This document shows positions 38,221 through 46,000 of a stretch of 64,000 nucleotides of DNA, piece by piece. This stretch comes from Collinsella aerofaciens (lineage in GTDB: Bacteria > Actinomycetota > Coriobacteriia > Coriobacteriales > Coriobacteriaceae), in contig NZ_JAQLEM010000002.1 in assembly GCF_028209885.1 (NCBI RefSeq), positions 39,959-103,958 on the forward strand, in the 5' to 3' direction. The notes below the pieces were generated by a model. That model worked only from the letters and a program-made list of their open reading frames with translations. It searched no databases and had not been told where the DNA came from. The position numbers and the translations under genes are program-made. How positions within the stretch are numbered: the first letter of the stretch is position 1; every line of letters begins with the position of its first letter.

Positions 38221-39270
38221 CTAGAGGAACATCATGAACAGCTTGGCCATGACAAAGCTGATGAGTCCGCAGGCGGGGAAGGTGAAGAACCAGGTGAACA
38301 TCATGTCCTTGACGACACCGAAGTTGATGGCCGAAAGGCGCTTGACGGCACCGACGCCCATGATGGCGCAGGTCTTGATGTGGGTGGAGGACACGGGGAT
38401 GCCGGTAAGGGTGGCAAGCAGCAGGTTTGCGGCGCCCGCCAGGTCGGCGGAGAAGCCCTGGTACTTTTCGAGCTTGACCATGCTCTGGCCGACGGACTTG
38501 ATGATACGCTCGCCGCCCACGCTGGTGCCGATACCCATAGTGGCCGAGCACAGCAGCATAATCCAGATGGGGATGCCTGCATCGCCGACGCTCGTCTGGC
38601 CGCTGGCAAAGGCCACGCCTAAAAAGAGCACGCCGATGAACTTCTGTCCATCCTGCGCGCCGTGCATAAAGCTCATGGCCGCAGCGCTCGCGATCTGAGC
38701 GTATTTAAAGAAGACATTGGCACGTCGCCTGTTGGCGGCGGCGAAAAGAATCGAGACGAGCTTGCACAGGACCCAGCCCATGACAAAGCCCAGGCCGATG
38801 GAGAGCGCCAGGCCGTAGATGACCTTCATCCACTCGTGGACGTTGACGCTGCTCGCGCCGCCGAGGGCGATAGCGGCACCGGTCAGGCCGGCGATAAGGC
38901 TGTGGCTTTGCGAGGTGGGGATACCAAAACGCGACGCTGTGGCGCCGTAGACGACGATGGAGAACAGCGCCGCGCAGAGGCACGCGAGCGCCATGGTGCT
39001 GTTTCCGCCAAAGTCGACGATATGCGAGATGGTATTGGCGACGCTCGCGTTAAAGTGCGTCATGATGAGCACACCGAGGAAGTTGAATGCGGCGCTCATG
39101 AGAATGGCGGCGCGGGCGGGCATGCAACGCGTAGTGACGCAGGTCGCGATGGCGTTGGGCGCGTCGGTCCATCCATTGACGAAGATGGCGCCCAACGCGA
39201 GGATCACGGTGACGGCAAGGACTGGGTTCGACACAATTTGGCCGAGGAAGGTTGAGAACGTTACGTCCAT
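38221..39270 (-). CDS. Inorganic phosphate transporter, Pit family
   Basis: A low-affinity phosphate permease of 349 residues with about ten transmembrane segments. The duplicated PiT signature is visible: FVNGWTDAPNAIATCVTTR near residues 31-49 and MSFMHGAQDGQKFIG plus GIPVSSTHIKTCAIMGVG in the second half. It is the second phosphate uptake system in the window, together with its DUF47 partner. Confidence 0.95.
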   Translation of the reverse strand: MDVTFSTFLGQIVSNPVLAVTVILALGAIFVNGWTDAPNAIATCVTTRCMPARAAILMSAAFNFLGVLIMTHFNASVANTISHIVDFGGNSTMALACLCAALFSIVVYGATASRFGIPTSQSHSLIAGLTGAAIALGGASSVNVHEWMKVIYGLALSIGLGFVMGWVLCKLVSILFAAANRRRANVFFKYAQIASAAAMSFMHGAQDGQKFIGVLFLGVAFASGQTSVGDAGIPIWIMLLCSATMGIGTSVGGERIIKSVGQSMVKLEKYQGFSADLAGAANLLLATLTGIPVSSTHIKTCAIMGVGAVKRLSAINFGVVKDMMFTWFFTFPACGLISFVMAKLFMMFL

Positions 39271-39494
39271 ATATGGGCTTTCTCGAAGTTTGCAGACACG
39301 TTACAAAAACATGATAAATCGTATCACCTCCTGTGGGTTTCTTTACCGAGTTCTGATGGGAGAAGTGAACTTTTTGGCACTAAAATTGAATATTAGCCCT
39401 GTTGACCGCGGGTGTTCTTTTTGCTAACACGCCATGCGGACACGTGCGATTACTACGACACTCCAAAACCACAGTCTGTTCGCTTTACAACATG

Positions 39495-39508
39495 CAAACA
39501 TGCGTTCG
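39495..39508. promoter_or_regulatory. Perfect LexA (SOS) box
   Basis: Read on the minus strand, CGAACGCATGTTTG fits the consensus CGAACRNRYGTTYG at all 14 positions. It ends 12 bases before the start codon at 39521 and overlaps the region where RNA polymerase or ribosomes would load. Confidence 0.7.
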
Positions 39509-39520
39509 ATAATAGGAGGC

Positions 39521-39859
39521 ATGGAATATCGACAGACAGATGGCAAAACTCGGCGCGTGCACAAGCAGTATGTGGACGTCGTGGCTCGCATCCTCGCGGG
39601 CGGACAGGTCGTGCCGGTCACCGTCTGCTGGGTCGACGGTCGTTGCTTTACGATTGACGAGATTGTCTCGACCACTGGGTTTGGCCTGACGGTTCACGGC
39701 ATCCGTACGGCAACCTATAAGGTGCGTTTTGGCGGGCACGCGACCGAGTTGTATCTGGAGGACCAGACGCGCGAACGACCAGATGGTTCGCAGGCCCATC
39801 TGATGCGTTGGTGGGTGTGGGCATTCGACCGTACGCTCGAGGGCGAGCGCCGTGGGTAA
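39521..39859 (+). CDS. Hypothetical protein behind an SOS box, DUF6504-like
   Basis: A 112-residue protein. It has no signal peptide or membrane segment. The pattern VTVCWVDGRCFTIDEIV ... ATYKVRFGGHATELYLED ... RWWVWAFD resembles, to my reading, the beta-rich domain (DUF6504) that accompanies Y-family DNA polymerases in Actinobacteria. A perfect LexA box sits just before it and AGGAGG precedes ATG 39521. A DNA-repair accessory role is inferred, not shown. It stands alone between divergent pit and the Bax-inhibitor gene. Confidence 0.6.
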   Translation: MEYRQTDGKTRRVHKQYVDVVARILAGGQVVPVTVCWVDGRCFTIDEIVSTTGFGLTVHGIRTATYKVRFGGHATELYLEDQTRERPDGSQAHLMRWWVWAFDRTLEGERRG

Positions 39860-39943
39860 GGACGTACGGCATTCGGGTACAATGACAGGAATCTTGTCAC
39901 CTGCTGCGCCGTCTTTCACGGCACTTTTTGAAAGGACGAACCT

Positions 39944-40639
39944 ATGAACGATATCCAGGGCTATCAGAACGGCCCCGTCGAGAGCGGCGCAAGCCGCGCC
40001 AAGGAGATGTCGCCGCGCGCGTACAATCTCGCCATGTCTGCCCTGATCTTCTTGGGCTTTTGCGCCATGGGCGCCGGCGCCTACTTTACGAGCACCATGT
40101 CGTTTGCGCGCATGATGATGAGCGGCGCCGCCTTGCCGCTGGTCTTTGGCTCGTTTATTTTGACCATCGTCGGCATGGTCATGATGTCGGCCGCCGCCAG
40201 CAAGCAGTCCGTGGGCCTGTCCCTTGTGGGCTACGTAATCTTTGCGAGTACCTTTGGCCTGACCGCGTCGTTTGGCCTTGCCAACTACGACCTGCCCACC
40301 ATCAACACTGCCTTTATCGCCACGGCCGCCATCACCTTTGTCTTTGGCGCCTTGGGCGTGACGTTCCCCAAGTTTTTCCAGCGCGTATATGGCATCGGTT
40401 TTGGCATTCTGCTCGCCACTATTCTGGTTGAGATCGTGCTGATGTTCATGGGCGTCTCGCAGACCATCACCGATCTGATCGTGATCGTGGTGTTCGCCGG
40501 CTTTATTGGCTACGACACCTATGTTGCCACGACGGTGCCGCCTACACTGCCCAACGCCGTGCTCATGGCGTCCAATCTGTTCGTGGACATTATCAACGTG
40601 TTCCTGCGCATCCTGAACATCCTTGGCCGTCGCGACTAG
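39944..40639 (+). CDS. Bax inhibitor-1/YccA family membrane protein
   Basis: A 231-residue protein with seven hydrophobic segments from about residue 28 onwards, and the family's C-terminal pattern IVVFAGFIGYDTYVA ... NLFVDIINVFLRILNILGRRD (conserved aspartate in the YDT motif). Bacterial members are proposed to be pH-dependent calcium leak channels or to act with FtsH; the role here is unknown. GAAAGGA precedes ATG 39944. Confidence 0.9.
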   Translation: MNDIQGYQNGPVESGASRAKEMSPRAYNLAMSALIFLGFCAMGAGAYFTSTMSFARMMMSGAALPLVFGSFILTIVGMVMMSAAASKQSVGLSLVGYVIFASTFGLTASFGLANYDLPTINTAFIATAAITFVFGALGVTFPKFFQRVYGIGFGILLATILVEIVLMFMGVSQTITDLIVIVVFAGFIGYDTYVATTVPPTLPNAVLMASNLFVDIINVFLRILNILGRRD

Positions 40640-40682
40640 TGGCGAATTGCGGCGGTGCTTGCCGTGCGGGCAAATCGATGCG

Positions 40683-40713
40683 AAAGGCGGTCCTTCGGGG
40701 CCGTCTTTTTTGT
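40683..40713 (+). terminator. Terminator after the Bax-inhibitor gene
   Basis: An 8-bp stem with wobble pairs closes a TTCG tetraloop and is followed by TTTTTTGT. Confidence 0.85.
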
Positions 40714-40776
40714 ACGTGGCGGGGTATCATGGATGGGAAAAGCCGATAGCGGCAGCGACAGGAAAGGTGGCCACGT

Positions 40777-41928
40777 ATGGCAGACGTCGACAACAGGAAC
40801 CGTAACCGCAGGTCCAACCGAGCGGGTCAGCCCAATCCCAAGCGCGAGGCCCGTGCCAAGGCCGCCGAGCGTCACGTGTCAACTGTGTCCGAAGCGTGCG
40901 CCAAGGATATCGAGCGTTCGCTTGCCGGTGTTCGCGAGTTTGACGGTATGCCTGCCGGCTTTGTCGCGGCGATGAAGGCCAAGGTTCAGAGTGCTGTGGC
41001 CGCCGAAGAACAGGTTGCCGAGGACGTCGAGGGCGCGGAGACAGCCGAGACCGAGGCAGCGCTCGAGACCGAGGCAGCGCCCGAGACCGAGGCAGCGCCT
41101 GAGCCCGTCGAGGAGCCTGCCGAGGAAATCGGCGAAGCTGAGTCCGCGCCTGCTGAGGAGCCTGCTGCGTCCCTGCCTGAGGTCACCGTGCTCGATGCCT
41201 CCGCCACGCAGGCCATCTTGGACAACGGTCGTGGCTATGCGCAGTTCTGCGACATGGCCGTGCTCGCCTTTGCCTCGTTCACCAACCCGGGCGGTGGCTA
41301 TATTCAGGGTTATCTGGGCCAGGAGGCCACACTGTGCGCCGATTCGTATCTGTACAACGTTCTCGATAAGCAGCGCAAATGGTACGGCGAGAACCGTCGC
41401 CGCAACATCAACTGCGAGCTTTACCGAAACCGTGCGCTGGTGGTGCCTGCGGTGCGCTTCGACCGCAACCACGTGCATGCATACGCCGACGTGATCGTGG
41501 CCGCCGCGCCCAACGTTAAGCGCGCCCGCCAGGAGTATCGCGTGAGCGACGATGCTCTGCTGGGTGCCCTGCGCGACCGCATTCGCTTCGTGCTTGCCAT
41601 CTGCGACGAGCTGGGTCGCGAGAAGCTCGTACTGGGCGCTTGGGGCTGCGACAACAACGGCTTTGACGCAGAGACCGTGGCCGAGCTCTTCCGCAAGGAG
41701 CTCGCGTCGGGCGACTTTAAGGTCAAGCAAGTCTTCTTTGCCGTGCCTTCTACGCGCTGGGATGAGGATTTTGCCAAGTTCGAGCACGTGCTGGCAAACT
41801 TCCCCGAGCGCAACGAGGAGTCCTATGCCCAGGTTGCCGCTCGCGCTGCGGCAGCTCGCGCCGCCGAGCAGGCCCAGGCTGCTACCGAGGATGATGAGGA
41901 CGAGGACGATTGGCGCAAGTACCTGTAA
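40777..41928 (+). CDS. PARG-like macrodomain protein (TIGR02452 family), altered QEE motif
   Basis: A 383-residue protein. Residues 1-75 are basic and helical; 76-135 are an Ala/Glu-rich low-complexity tract built from repeats of GAGACCGAGGCAGCG. The C-terminal two thirds match the bacterial poly(ADP-ribose) glycohydrolase family: NPGGGY at 170-175 and the catalytic loop at 182-184. That loop reads QEA where the family has QEE, so the second, catalytic glutamate is replaced by Ala184. It may bind ADP-ribose without hydrolysing it. The rest (VPAVRFDRN, VLGAWGCDNNG) is well kept. Confidence 0.82.
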   Translation: MADVDNRNRNRRSNRAGQPNPKREARAKAAERHVSTVSEACAKDIERSLAGVREFDGMPAGFVAAMKAKVQSAVAAEEQVAEDVEGAETAETEAALETEAAPETEAAPEPVEEPAEEIGEAESAPAEEPAASLPEVTVLDASATQAILDNGRGYAQFCDMAVLAFASFTNPGGGYIQGYLGQEATLCADSYLYNVLDKQRKWYGENRRRNINCELYRNRALVVPAVRFDRNHVHAYADVIVAAAPNVKRARQEYRVSDDALLGALRDRIRFVLAICDELGREKLVLGAWGCDNNGFDAETVAELFRKELASGDFKVKQVFFAVPSTRWDEDFAKFEHVLANFPERNEESYAQVAARAAAARAAEQAQAATEDDEDEDDWRKYL

Positions 41929-41951
41929 TCGGTACGTGCTGACAGATGGGT

Positions 41952-41990
41952 CGAGCCGGCGGGGGGGGGGCTGCTCCCGTCGGCTTTTTA
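41952..41990 (+). terminator. Terminator with ten-G run
   Basis: AGCCGGCGGG pairs with CCCGTCGGCT and is followed by TTTTTA. A run of ten G (41961-41970) is part of the stem and loop. Confidence 0.75.
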
Positions 41991-42008
41991 CTGAGCGAGG
42001 GGCTTGCG

Positions 42009-42668
42009 ATGAAAAACGTTCTATGCTTTGGCGACAGCAACACCTATGGTTACGATCCGGCGGGCATGCGCGACGGCACCGCGGTGCGCTATGCGCGGGA
42101 TGTGCGCTGGTGCGGCGTGGCCCAACGTGACTTAGGCGAGGGCTGGCATGTAATTGAAGAAGGCCTCAACGGCCGCACGACGGTACGCGACGACATGTGC
42201 CATCTGGACACCAATCTTAACGGCATCCGCGCGCTGCCGATGCTACTCGAGGCCCATAAGCCGCTGGACGCCATTGTGATCATGCTGGGCACCAACGACT
42301 GCAAGACGGTCTTTAACGTGACGGCTGCCGATATCGCCCGTGGCGCCATGGCGCTGATTCGCGCCGTCCGCGCGTTTCCGTGGACCGACGCTGCGCCTTG
42401 TCCGCGCATTCTGCTGATGGCGCCTATCAAGATTAAGCCGCAGATCGCCGACGTATATATGACCGATTTTGACGAGCATTCCGTAGAAGCCTCGGAGCAT
42501 TTTGGCGAGTACTATGCGCACGTAGCCGAGCAGTTTGGCTGCGACTTCTTGAATGCAGCGGAGTTTGCCGAGCCGGGCGATAACGACTATCTGCATATGA
42601 TGCCCGAAAGCCATGAGAGCCTGGGTCACGCCGTGGCAGCCAAGCTCAAAGAGATGCTCGGAGAGTAG
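42009..42668 (+). CDS. SGNH/GDSL hydrolase
   Basis: A 219-residue esterase/lipase-type hydrolase without signal peptide. Block I is CFGDSNTYGYDP with the nucleophile Ser10, block II Gly is in EEGLNGRTT, block III is LGTNDCK, and the C-terminal DYLHMMPESHESLG provides the Asp/His or a His from the catalytic set. It is related to arylesterase-like cytoplasmic SGNH enzymes; the substrate is unknown. It is the last chromosomal gene before the prophage. Confidence 0.88.
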   Translation: MKNVLCFGDSNTYGYDPAGMRDGTAVRYARDVRWCGVAQRDLGEGWHVIEEGLNGRTTVRDDMCHLDTNLNGIRALPMLLEAHKPLDAIVIMLGTNDCKTVFNVTAADIARGAMALIRAVRAFPWTDAAPCPRILLMAPIKIKPQIADVYMTDFDEHSVEASEHFGEYYAHVAEQFGCDFLNAAEFAEPGDNDYLHMMPESHESLGHAVAAKLKEMLGE

Positions 42669-42673
42669 CGCGA

Positions 42674-42720
42674 CCCCAAGCCACCGCAAAGGGGGCGGGC
42701 GCCTTTGCGGCGGCTTGGGC
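42674..42720 (+). terminator. Hairpin after the SGNH hydrolase gene
   Basis: Arms 42674-42692 and 42702-42719 form a long GC-rich stem. No T tract follows, so termination is uncertain. The prophage junction must lie right after it. Confidence 0.55.
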
Positions 42721-42758
42721 TGCGAATCTTAATACTGCCACTATTAACCGCGCCCGTT

Positions 42759-43919
42759 TTACCTGCGGGTTTGTTTGGAAATATCCCAATTTATCCCAAG
42801 TGCGTCGCAAACGGAACGCGCCACCTGCTCACGGGAGGGGCGAATATAATGCCGCCCCGACACGCCAGGCAGGGAGTGCCCCATGAGCATTTCCATGAGG
42901 TCCCAGGGCATGTGCAGCTCCATCTCGCAGATGGTTCGCCACGAGTTGCGGAGGTTCGACCATGGGATGTGCTCGATGCCCTCGGCTGCGCACCACTTCT
43001 TCCATCTATGATTGCACATCCCTCGGTTCATGGGCAGTCCGTCCCCGCGATCTGCTAGCCACTCGGAGCCTGCCACGCGGCGCTCGCCTGCAATTTCGAG
43101 CAGGCGCCCGGCGGCATCCGGCAGCACCACGACCGTGCGTATGGACTTCCGTGTCTTGAGCACACCGTCCGCCGTTGGCTCGATGCCCGCTTGCTCCATC
43201 TGGCGCACGAGGTCGACCGTCGCGAGCGTTGTTGATCCTGTCGCGAACGGCAGAACCTCGTCGGTGCGGATGCCTAGCGATTCGCCCGAGCGGCACGATC
43301 CGAAGCACGCCATGATGAACGGCGCCTCGAGCGAAGTCCCGTGCAGGCGCCCCAGGATGTCCTTTGCCTCGGCGAGCGTGTACAGGCGCTTGGAGCGCTC
43401 GCGCGTTTTGCGCGTGGGCATGGTGTATTTCACGGTGGCGGCAAATGGATCGATGGGCAACACGACGAAGCCCGACACGGTTCCGTATATCTTGCGCAGG
43501 GTGAGTAGGGCAGTGTCCGCCGTTGCTGCAGGCAGGGTCAGTAGCCATTCCTGCAGATGCACGGGGCGCAACTGGTCGACCGGCATCGTGCCCCATGTGG
43601 GGCCGACGTAGTTCGCCCATGACCTTATGACGAGGCTGCGGGTGTTCGGCGCGAGCGTGCCCGCCGCGACCTGTGCCGCCATGGTCGGCTCGAGCCATGT
43701 GCCGTATGCCTGGGCGATGGTCGGCACCGGCTTGTCATCGGCGCGCTCGACGTGGATGCGGTCGAGTTCGGTGCACGCCTCGCGGTAGGTGCCGTATACC
43801 GTCTTGGTTTTACGTTTGCGTCCGCACGGCGTGTTCTCCTGCCATCGGAGGATGTATTTCTTGCCACGCTTGACCTCGGTGATTGAGCCCCACGCGCGGC
43901 GCCTCTGCTTGCGTGTCAT
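42759..43919 (-). CDS. Phage integrase 1 (tyrosine recombinase)
   Basis: A 386-residue tyrosine recombinase. The N-terminal AP2-like arm-binding part (GSITEVKRGKKYILRWQEN) and a SAM-like core domain are followed by the catalytic domain, with Arg in GSCRSGESLGI, Arg324, His348 and the nucleophile Tyr358 in GRHYIRP. The usual HxxR reads SNLR (Ser321), so one catalytic histidine is replaced. It points out of the prophage, with its 3-prime end at the left junction, as phage integrases usually lie. A second recombinase is at 49.1 kb. Confidence 0.9.
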   Translation of the reverse strand: MTRKQRRRAWGSITEVKRGKKYILRWQENTPCGRKRKTKTVYGTYREACTELDRIHVERADDKPVPTIAQAYGTWLEPTMAAQVAAGTLAPNTRSLVIRSWANYVGPTWGTMPVDQLRPVHLQEWLLTLPAATADTALLTLRKIYGTVSGFVVLPIDPFAATVKYTMPTRKTRERSKRLYTLAEAKDILGRLHGTSLEAPFIMACFGSCRSGESLGIRTDEVLPFATGSTTLATVDLVRQMEQAGIEPTADGVLKTRKSIRTVVVLPDAAGRLLEIAGERRVAGSEWLADRGDGLPMNRGMCNHRWKKWCAAEGIEHIPWSNLRNSWRTICEMELHMPWDLMEMLMGHSLPGVSGRHYIRPSREQVARSVCDALGINWDISKQTRR

Positions 43920-43976
43920 ATAATGTCCCTAGGTTGCCCGGAGCTATCTCCGTATTACTCCGGCATCCTTGTTGTC

Positions 43977-44025
43977 ACCCCGCCGCGCCAAGGTTCCAGC
44001 CGTGCGCGGTGGGGTTTCTTTTTGT
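43977..44025 (+). terminator. Plus-strand terminator between integrase and abi genes
   Basis: ACCCCGCCGCGC pairs with GCGCGGTGGGGT around a 15-base loop, then TTTCTTTTTG. It points rightward although both neighbours are on the minus strand, so it may stop antisense transcription entering the abi gene. Confidence 0.75.
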
Positions 44026-44029
44026 CTGG

Positions 44030-44054
44030 AGCTGTCAAAGATTCTTTGACAGCT
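44030..44054. repeat. Perfect 25-base palindrome
   Basis: AGCTGTCAAAGA, one central T, and TCTTTGACAGCT are perfectly complementary. It lies between the integrase and the end of the abi gene. It could be an operator, a recombination or excisionase site, or a transcript end; T residues follow only after a dozen bases. Confidence 0.7.
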
Positions 44055-44103
44055 GGGTGCCCGCTTTGGTTTTTCCGGAAAATCCTAAAAAACCCTGTCG
44101 TGC

Positions 44104-45045
44104 CTAGGCCTCAAAGAGCGTCCCGTCTTCAACTCGCTTGAGCAACTCGACAAAGCCTATCTCCTTCAAGACGTGCTTAATCGCGTATGCCTTCACGTAT
44201 CTCGTGAGCAGCGTTGTGAGATCGCGAATGAACGACGAGAACTCTGCGGGCGTGAGGTAGCGCTCGAGCATCCACACCATCTTTATGTAGTTGACGCTTT
44301 TCCTGCCGCCGACCCGGGCGCAATAGAGCCGCTCATCGTGGGCGCAGACGTTTCGGAACTTAACGAGCGTCTCGATCGACACTATCGCCTTCTTCTCGTC
44401 GAAGTATCCCAGGCGCTTCGATCCGGTTCTGCCGGTCGAGGCGACAATCATCTTGCACACGCCCCTCTGCTCCGCCGGTTTCATGAGGTTGAAGAAGTGC
44501 TCGATGTTGCCGAATGTCAAGTCGTTAACGAGCACCCAGAGCGGGACGGACCCATAGGTATCCCGATAGTGGCTCACGAAGCCCGAATCGCTCTTCTCCG
44601 CCCGTCTCCCGAGTATCCCCGTGAGCCCCGAGACCTCCTTCGCATATTCCGTTCCGTCCGATGTCGGCACAAATTCTTGTTCGCTGCAGAAACTTGACTG
44701 AAGGAGGTAGTCGTTCGGGGACCTGTGCGCTTCGGAAAACGTATAGGCGACGGCAGTCTTAACCTTCGCCTCGGCGAGAATGAGATATCTGAACGTCAGC
44801 GATCTCAGCTCGCGGTCGAACGTATAGAGAGCGCAGAGGTCTGAAAACTTGGAACCCTCGACATAGCGGTCCTCTCCCGCTTGGGCGGTTCGCTCGGCGT
44901 CGATGAAGGGGTCCTTGTATCCATTGACGATGGAGTAGTAGCCCTCGCGCATAAGGACCTCGGGGGTCTTCTCGTCGACTTTCATCCCTCGCGCGTGGAG
45001 CAGGTCTACCTGCTCCTGAATGGTCAGAAATGGTTTTGCTCCCAT
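44104..45045 (-). CDS. Abi-family HEPN protein (AbiD/AbiF-like)
   Basis: A 313-residue protein of the Abi_2 family of abortive-infection proteins. The N-terminal LTIQEQVDLLHARGM, GYYSIVNGYKDPFI and LYTFDRELRSLTF blocks are typical, and FRNVCAHDERLY holds a HEPN ribonuclease motif, Arg231-x4-His236. It would act as an RNA-cutting toxin that blocks infection by other phages. AGGAG five bases before the ATG at 45045 fixes the start. Its base composition is less GC-rich than the phage structural genes. A highly structured leader with its own promoter lies directly upstream. Confidence 0.88.
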   Translation of the reverse strand: MGAKPFLTIQEQVDLLHARGMKVDEKTPEVLMREGYYSIVNGYKDPFIDAERTAQAGEDRYVEGSKFSDLCALYTFDRELRSLTFRYLILAEAKVKTAVAYTFSEAHRSPNDYLLQSSFCSEQEFVPTSDGTEYAKEVSGLTGILGRRAEKSDSGFVSHYRDTYGSVPLWVLVNDLTFGNIEHFFNLMKPAEQRGVCKMIVASTGRTGSKRLGYFDEKKAIVSIETLVKFRNVCAHDERLYCARVGGRKSVNYIKMVWMLERYLTPAEFSSFIRDLTTLLTRYVKAYAIKHVLKEIGFVELLKRVEDGTLFEA

Positions 45046-45145
45046 TTGTGCTCCTAAATGAAGAAAGGCGGCCGTCCTGATGGACAGCCGCCTTTCCGCA
45101 GGACGCGGGTCCCGTAGGATCCCCGCGTCAATACCGCTGTCCTGT
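45046..45145 (-). ncRNA. Structured leader RNA of the abi gene
   Basis: On the minus strand, downstream of a promoter, two tandem hairpins occur. The first is 45102-45129, a perfect 8-bp stem plus an inner TCC/GGA stem. The second is 45063-45096, a 10-bp stem, one mismatch, a 4-bp stem and an ATCA loop, followed by TTTCTTCATTT and then the ribosome site. The second hairpin with its T-rich tail looks like an attenuator. CAGGAC/GTCCTG (45139-45144, 45099-45104) offers an alternative pairing. AbiF toxins are known to be paired with a conserved non-coding RNA antitoxin; this RNA is a candidate. Confidence 0.6.
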
Positions 45146-45179
45146 ACTTTAACGATTTGTCGGCCCCGGGTCAATCGTT
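45146..45179 (-). promoter_or_regulatory. Promoter and operator for the abi leader
   Basis: On the minus strand TTGACC (45169-45174), a 17-base spacer and TAAAGT (45146-45151) form a good sigma-70 type promoter. A perfect inverted repeat, AACGATT (45151-45157) and AATCGTT (45173-45179), frames the spacer, an ideal place for a repressor. Confidence 0.7.
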
Positions 45180-45218
45180 GCTAGATAATTCCGTCCGGTC
45201 CGGGGTCACGGATGGTCC

Positions 45219-45602
45219 CTACGCGGACCTTACTTGATCCGCTTCCAGCCCTTCGATTTCAGGCGCTGCAGGTTGATTTTGGGACAGCTCGGCCTGGTCG
45301 CGTGCCGTCTCCAGGATCTTCGAGCGCCTCTTCTTGGTGCTCTTTCGGTAGCAGGCGATCAGCTCGCCCTCCGCGCCCGTCGGCGCCGTCGGCTTGTCCT
45401 CGGGATGTTCCTCGTACCAGCCGAGCAGGTCGTTGGGGTCGGTGTGCAGAACCTTTGCACACTTCCAGAGCTGCTCAATATCGGGAAGGGTCTTCCCTCG
45501 TTCCCAGTTGCCTACCGTTTTGATGTCAACGTTCAACGCGTCTGCTAGATCGGCCTGTGAATATCCGTTTTCTTTCCTAGCCTGCTTAAGTTTTAGGTTC
45601 AT
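45219..45602 (-). CDS. Phage repressor, XRE-family HTH (CI-like)
   Basis: A 127-residue protein with an N-terminal XRE helix-turn-helix (KQARKENGYSQADLADALNVDIKTVGNWERGKTLP) and a C-terminal tail rich in Glu/Ala without a peptidase domain, so induction would not be by self-cleavage. It is divergent from a Cro-like gene across an operator region with a repeated TAGGGAA motif, the layout of a lysogeny switch. GGAGGTGACG precedes the ATG at 45602. Confidence 0.9.
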   Translation of the reverse strand: MNLKLKQARKENGYSQADLADALNVDIKTVGNWERGKTLPDIEQLWKCAKVLHTDPNDLLGWYEEHPEDKPTAPTGAEGELIACYRKSTKKRRSKILETARDQAELSQNQPAAPEIEGLEADQVRSA

Positions 45603-45758
45603 CGTCACCTCCAATATAGGGAAGCATTTACCGAGGATTCTATAGATACACAAAAGAAAAGGCAAGAAAAGCCCTAGTTTGCTATTGCAATAGGGAAAAT
45701 ATTACCTATACTCTGATTTGCACAGGAAAGAAGTTCCCTATTTCAGAAGGAGGAAGAG
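45603..45758. promoter_or_regulatory. Lysogeny switch operator-promoter region
   Basis: Rightward promoter: TTGCAA (45685-45690), 16 bases, TATACT (45707-45712). Leftward promoter: TTGCCT (45660-45665 complement), 17 bases, TAGAAT (45637-45642 complement). TAGGGAA units occur at 45617-45623, 45691-45697 and, inverted, 45734-45740; with TTACCTAT (45702-45709) the middle site is a near palindrome covering the rightward spacer. A perfect 12-bp palindrome CTATTGCAATAG (45682-45693) overlaps the -35. Confidence 0.8.
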
Positions 45759-45986
45759 ATGAAGTTTTCGAAGGACGAGTTTGGCGCGAACCTGCGCGCT
45801 GCCCGTGCTCGCGCCGATATGTCTCAGGAGCAGCTGGCCAACAAGGCGGGGCTCTCGGCATCTTCAATCATCGGATACGAGAACGGCTCGATGGTTCCGG
45901 GCGTCGACAAGGCGTATGCCATCGCCCAGGCGCTGGGCTGCACGCCCAACGACCTGATGGGCTGGAACACGGACGAGGCCGCATAG
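45759..45986 (+). CDS. Cro-like XRE-family regulator
   Basis: A 75-residue protein made almost entirely of one XRE helix-turn-helix (LRAARARADMSQEQLANKAGLSASSIIGYENGSMVP). It is the first rightward gene after the operator region and thus the counterpart of Cro. AGGAGGAAGAG precedes ATG 45759. Interestingly, both it and the repressor end their helical bundle with PNDLxGW, so they are probably related and could share operators. Confidence 0.88.
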   Translation: MKFSKDEFGANLRAARARADMSQEQLANKAGLSASSIIGYENGSMVPGVDKAYAIAQALGCTPNDLMGWNTDEAA

Positions 45987-46000
45987 GGATGGGGGAAGAG

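Noticed and set aside
41961..41970. Ten-G run as a phase-variation switch
   Set aside because: It lies in a terminator after a stop codon and not in a coding region or promoter spacer; length polymorphism would have little effect.
42690..42760. tRNA gene as attachment site
   Set aside because: No cloverleaf or T-arm-like GTTCGAATC sequence was found at the left end of the prophage.
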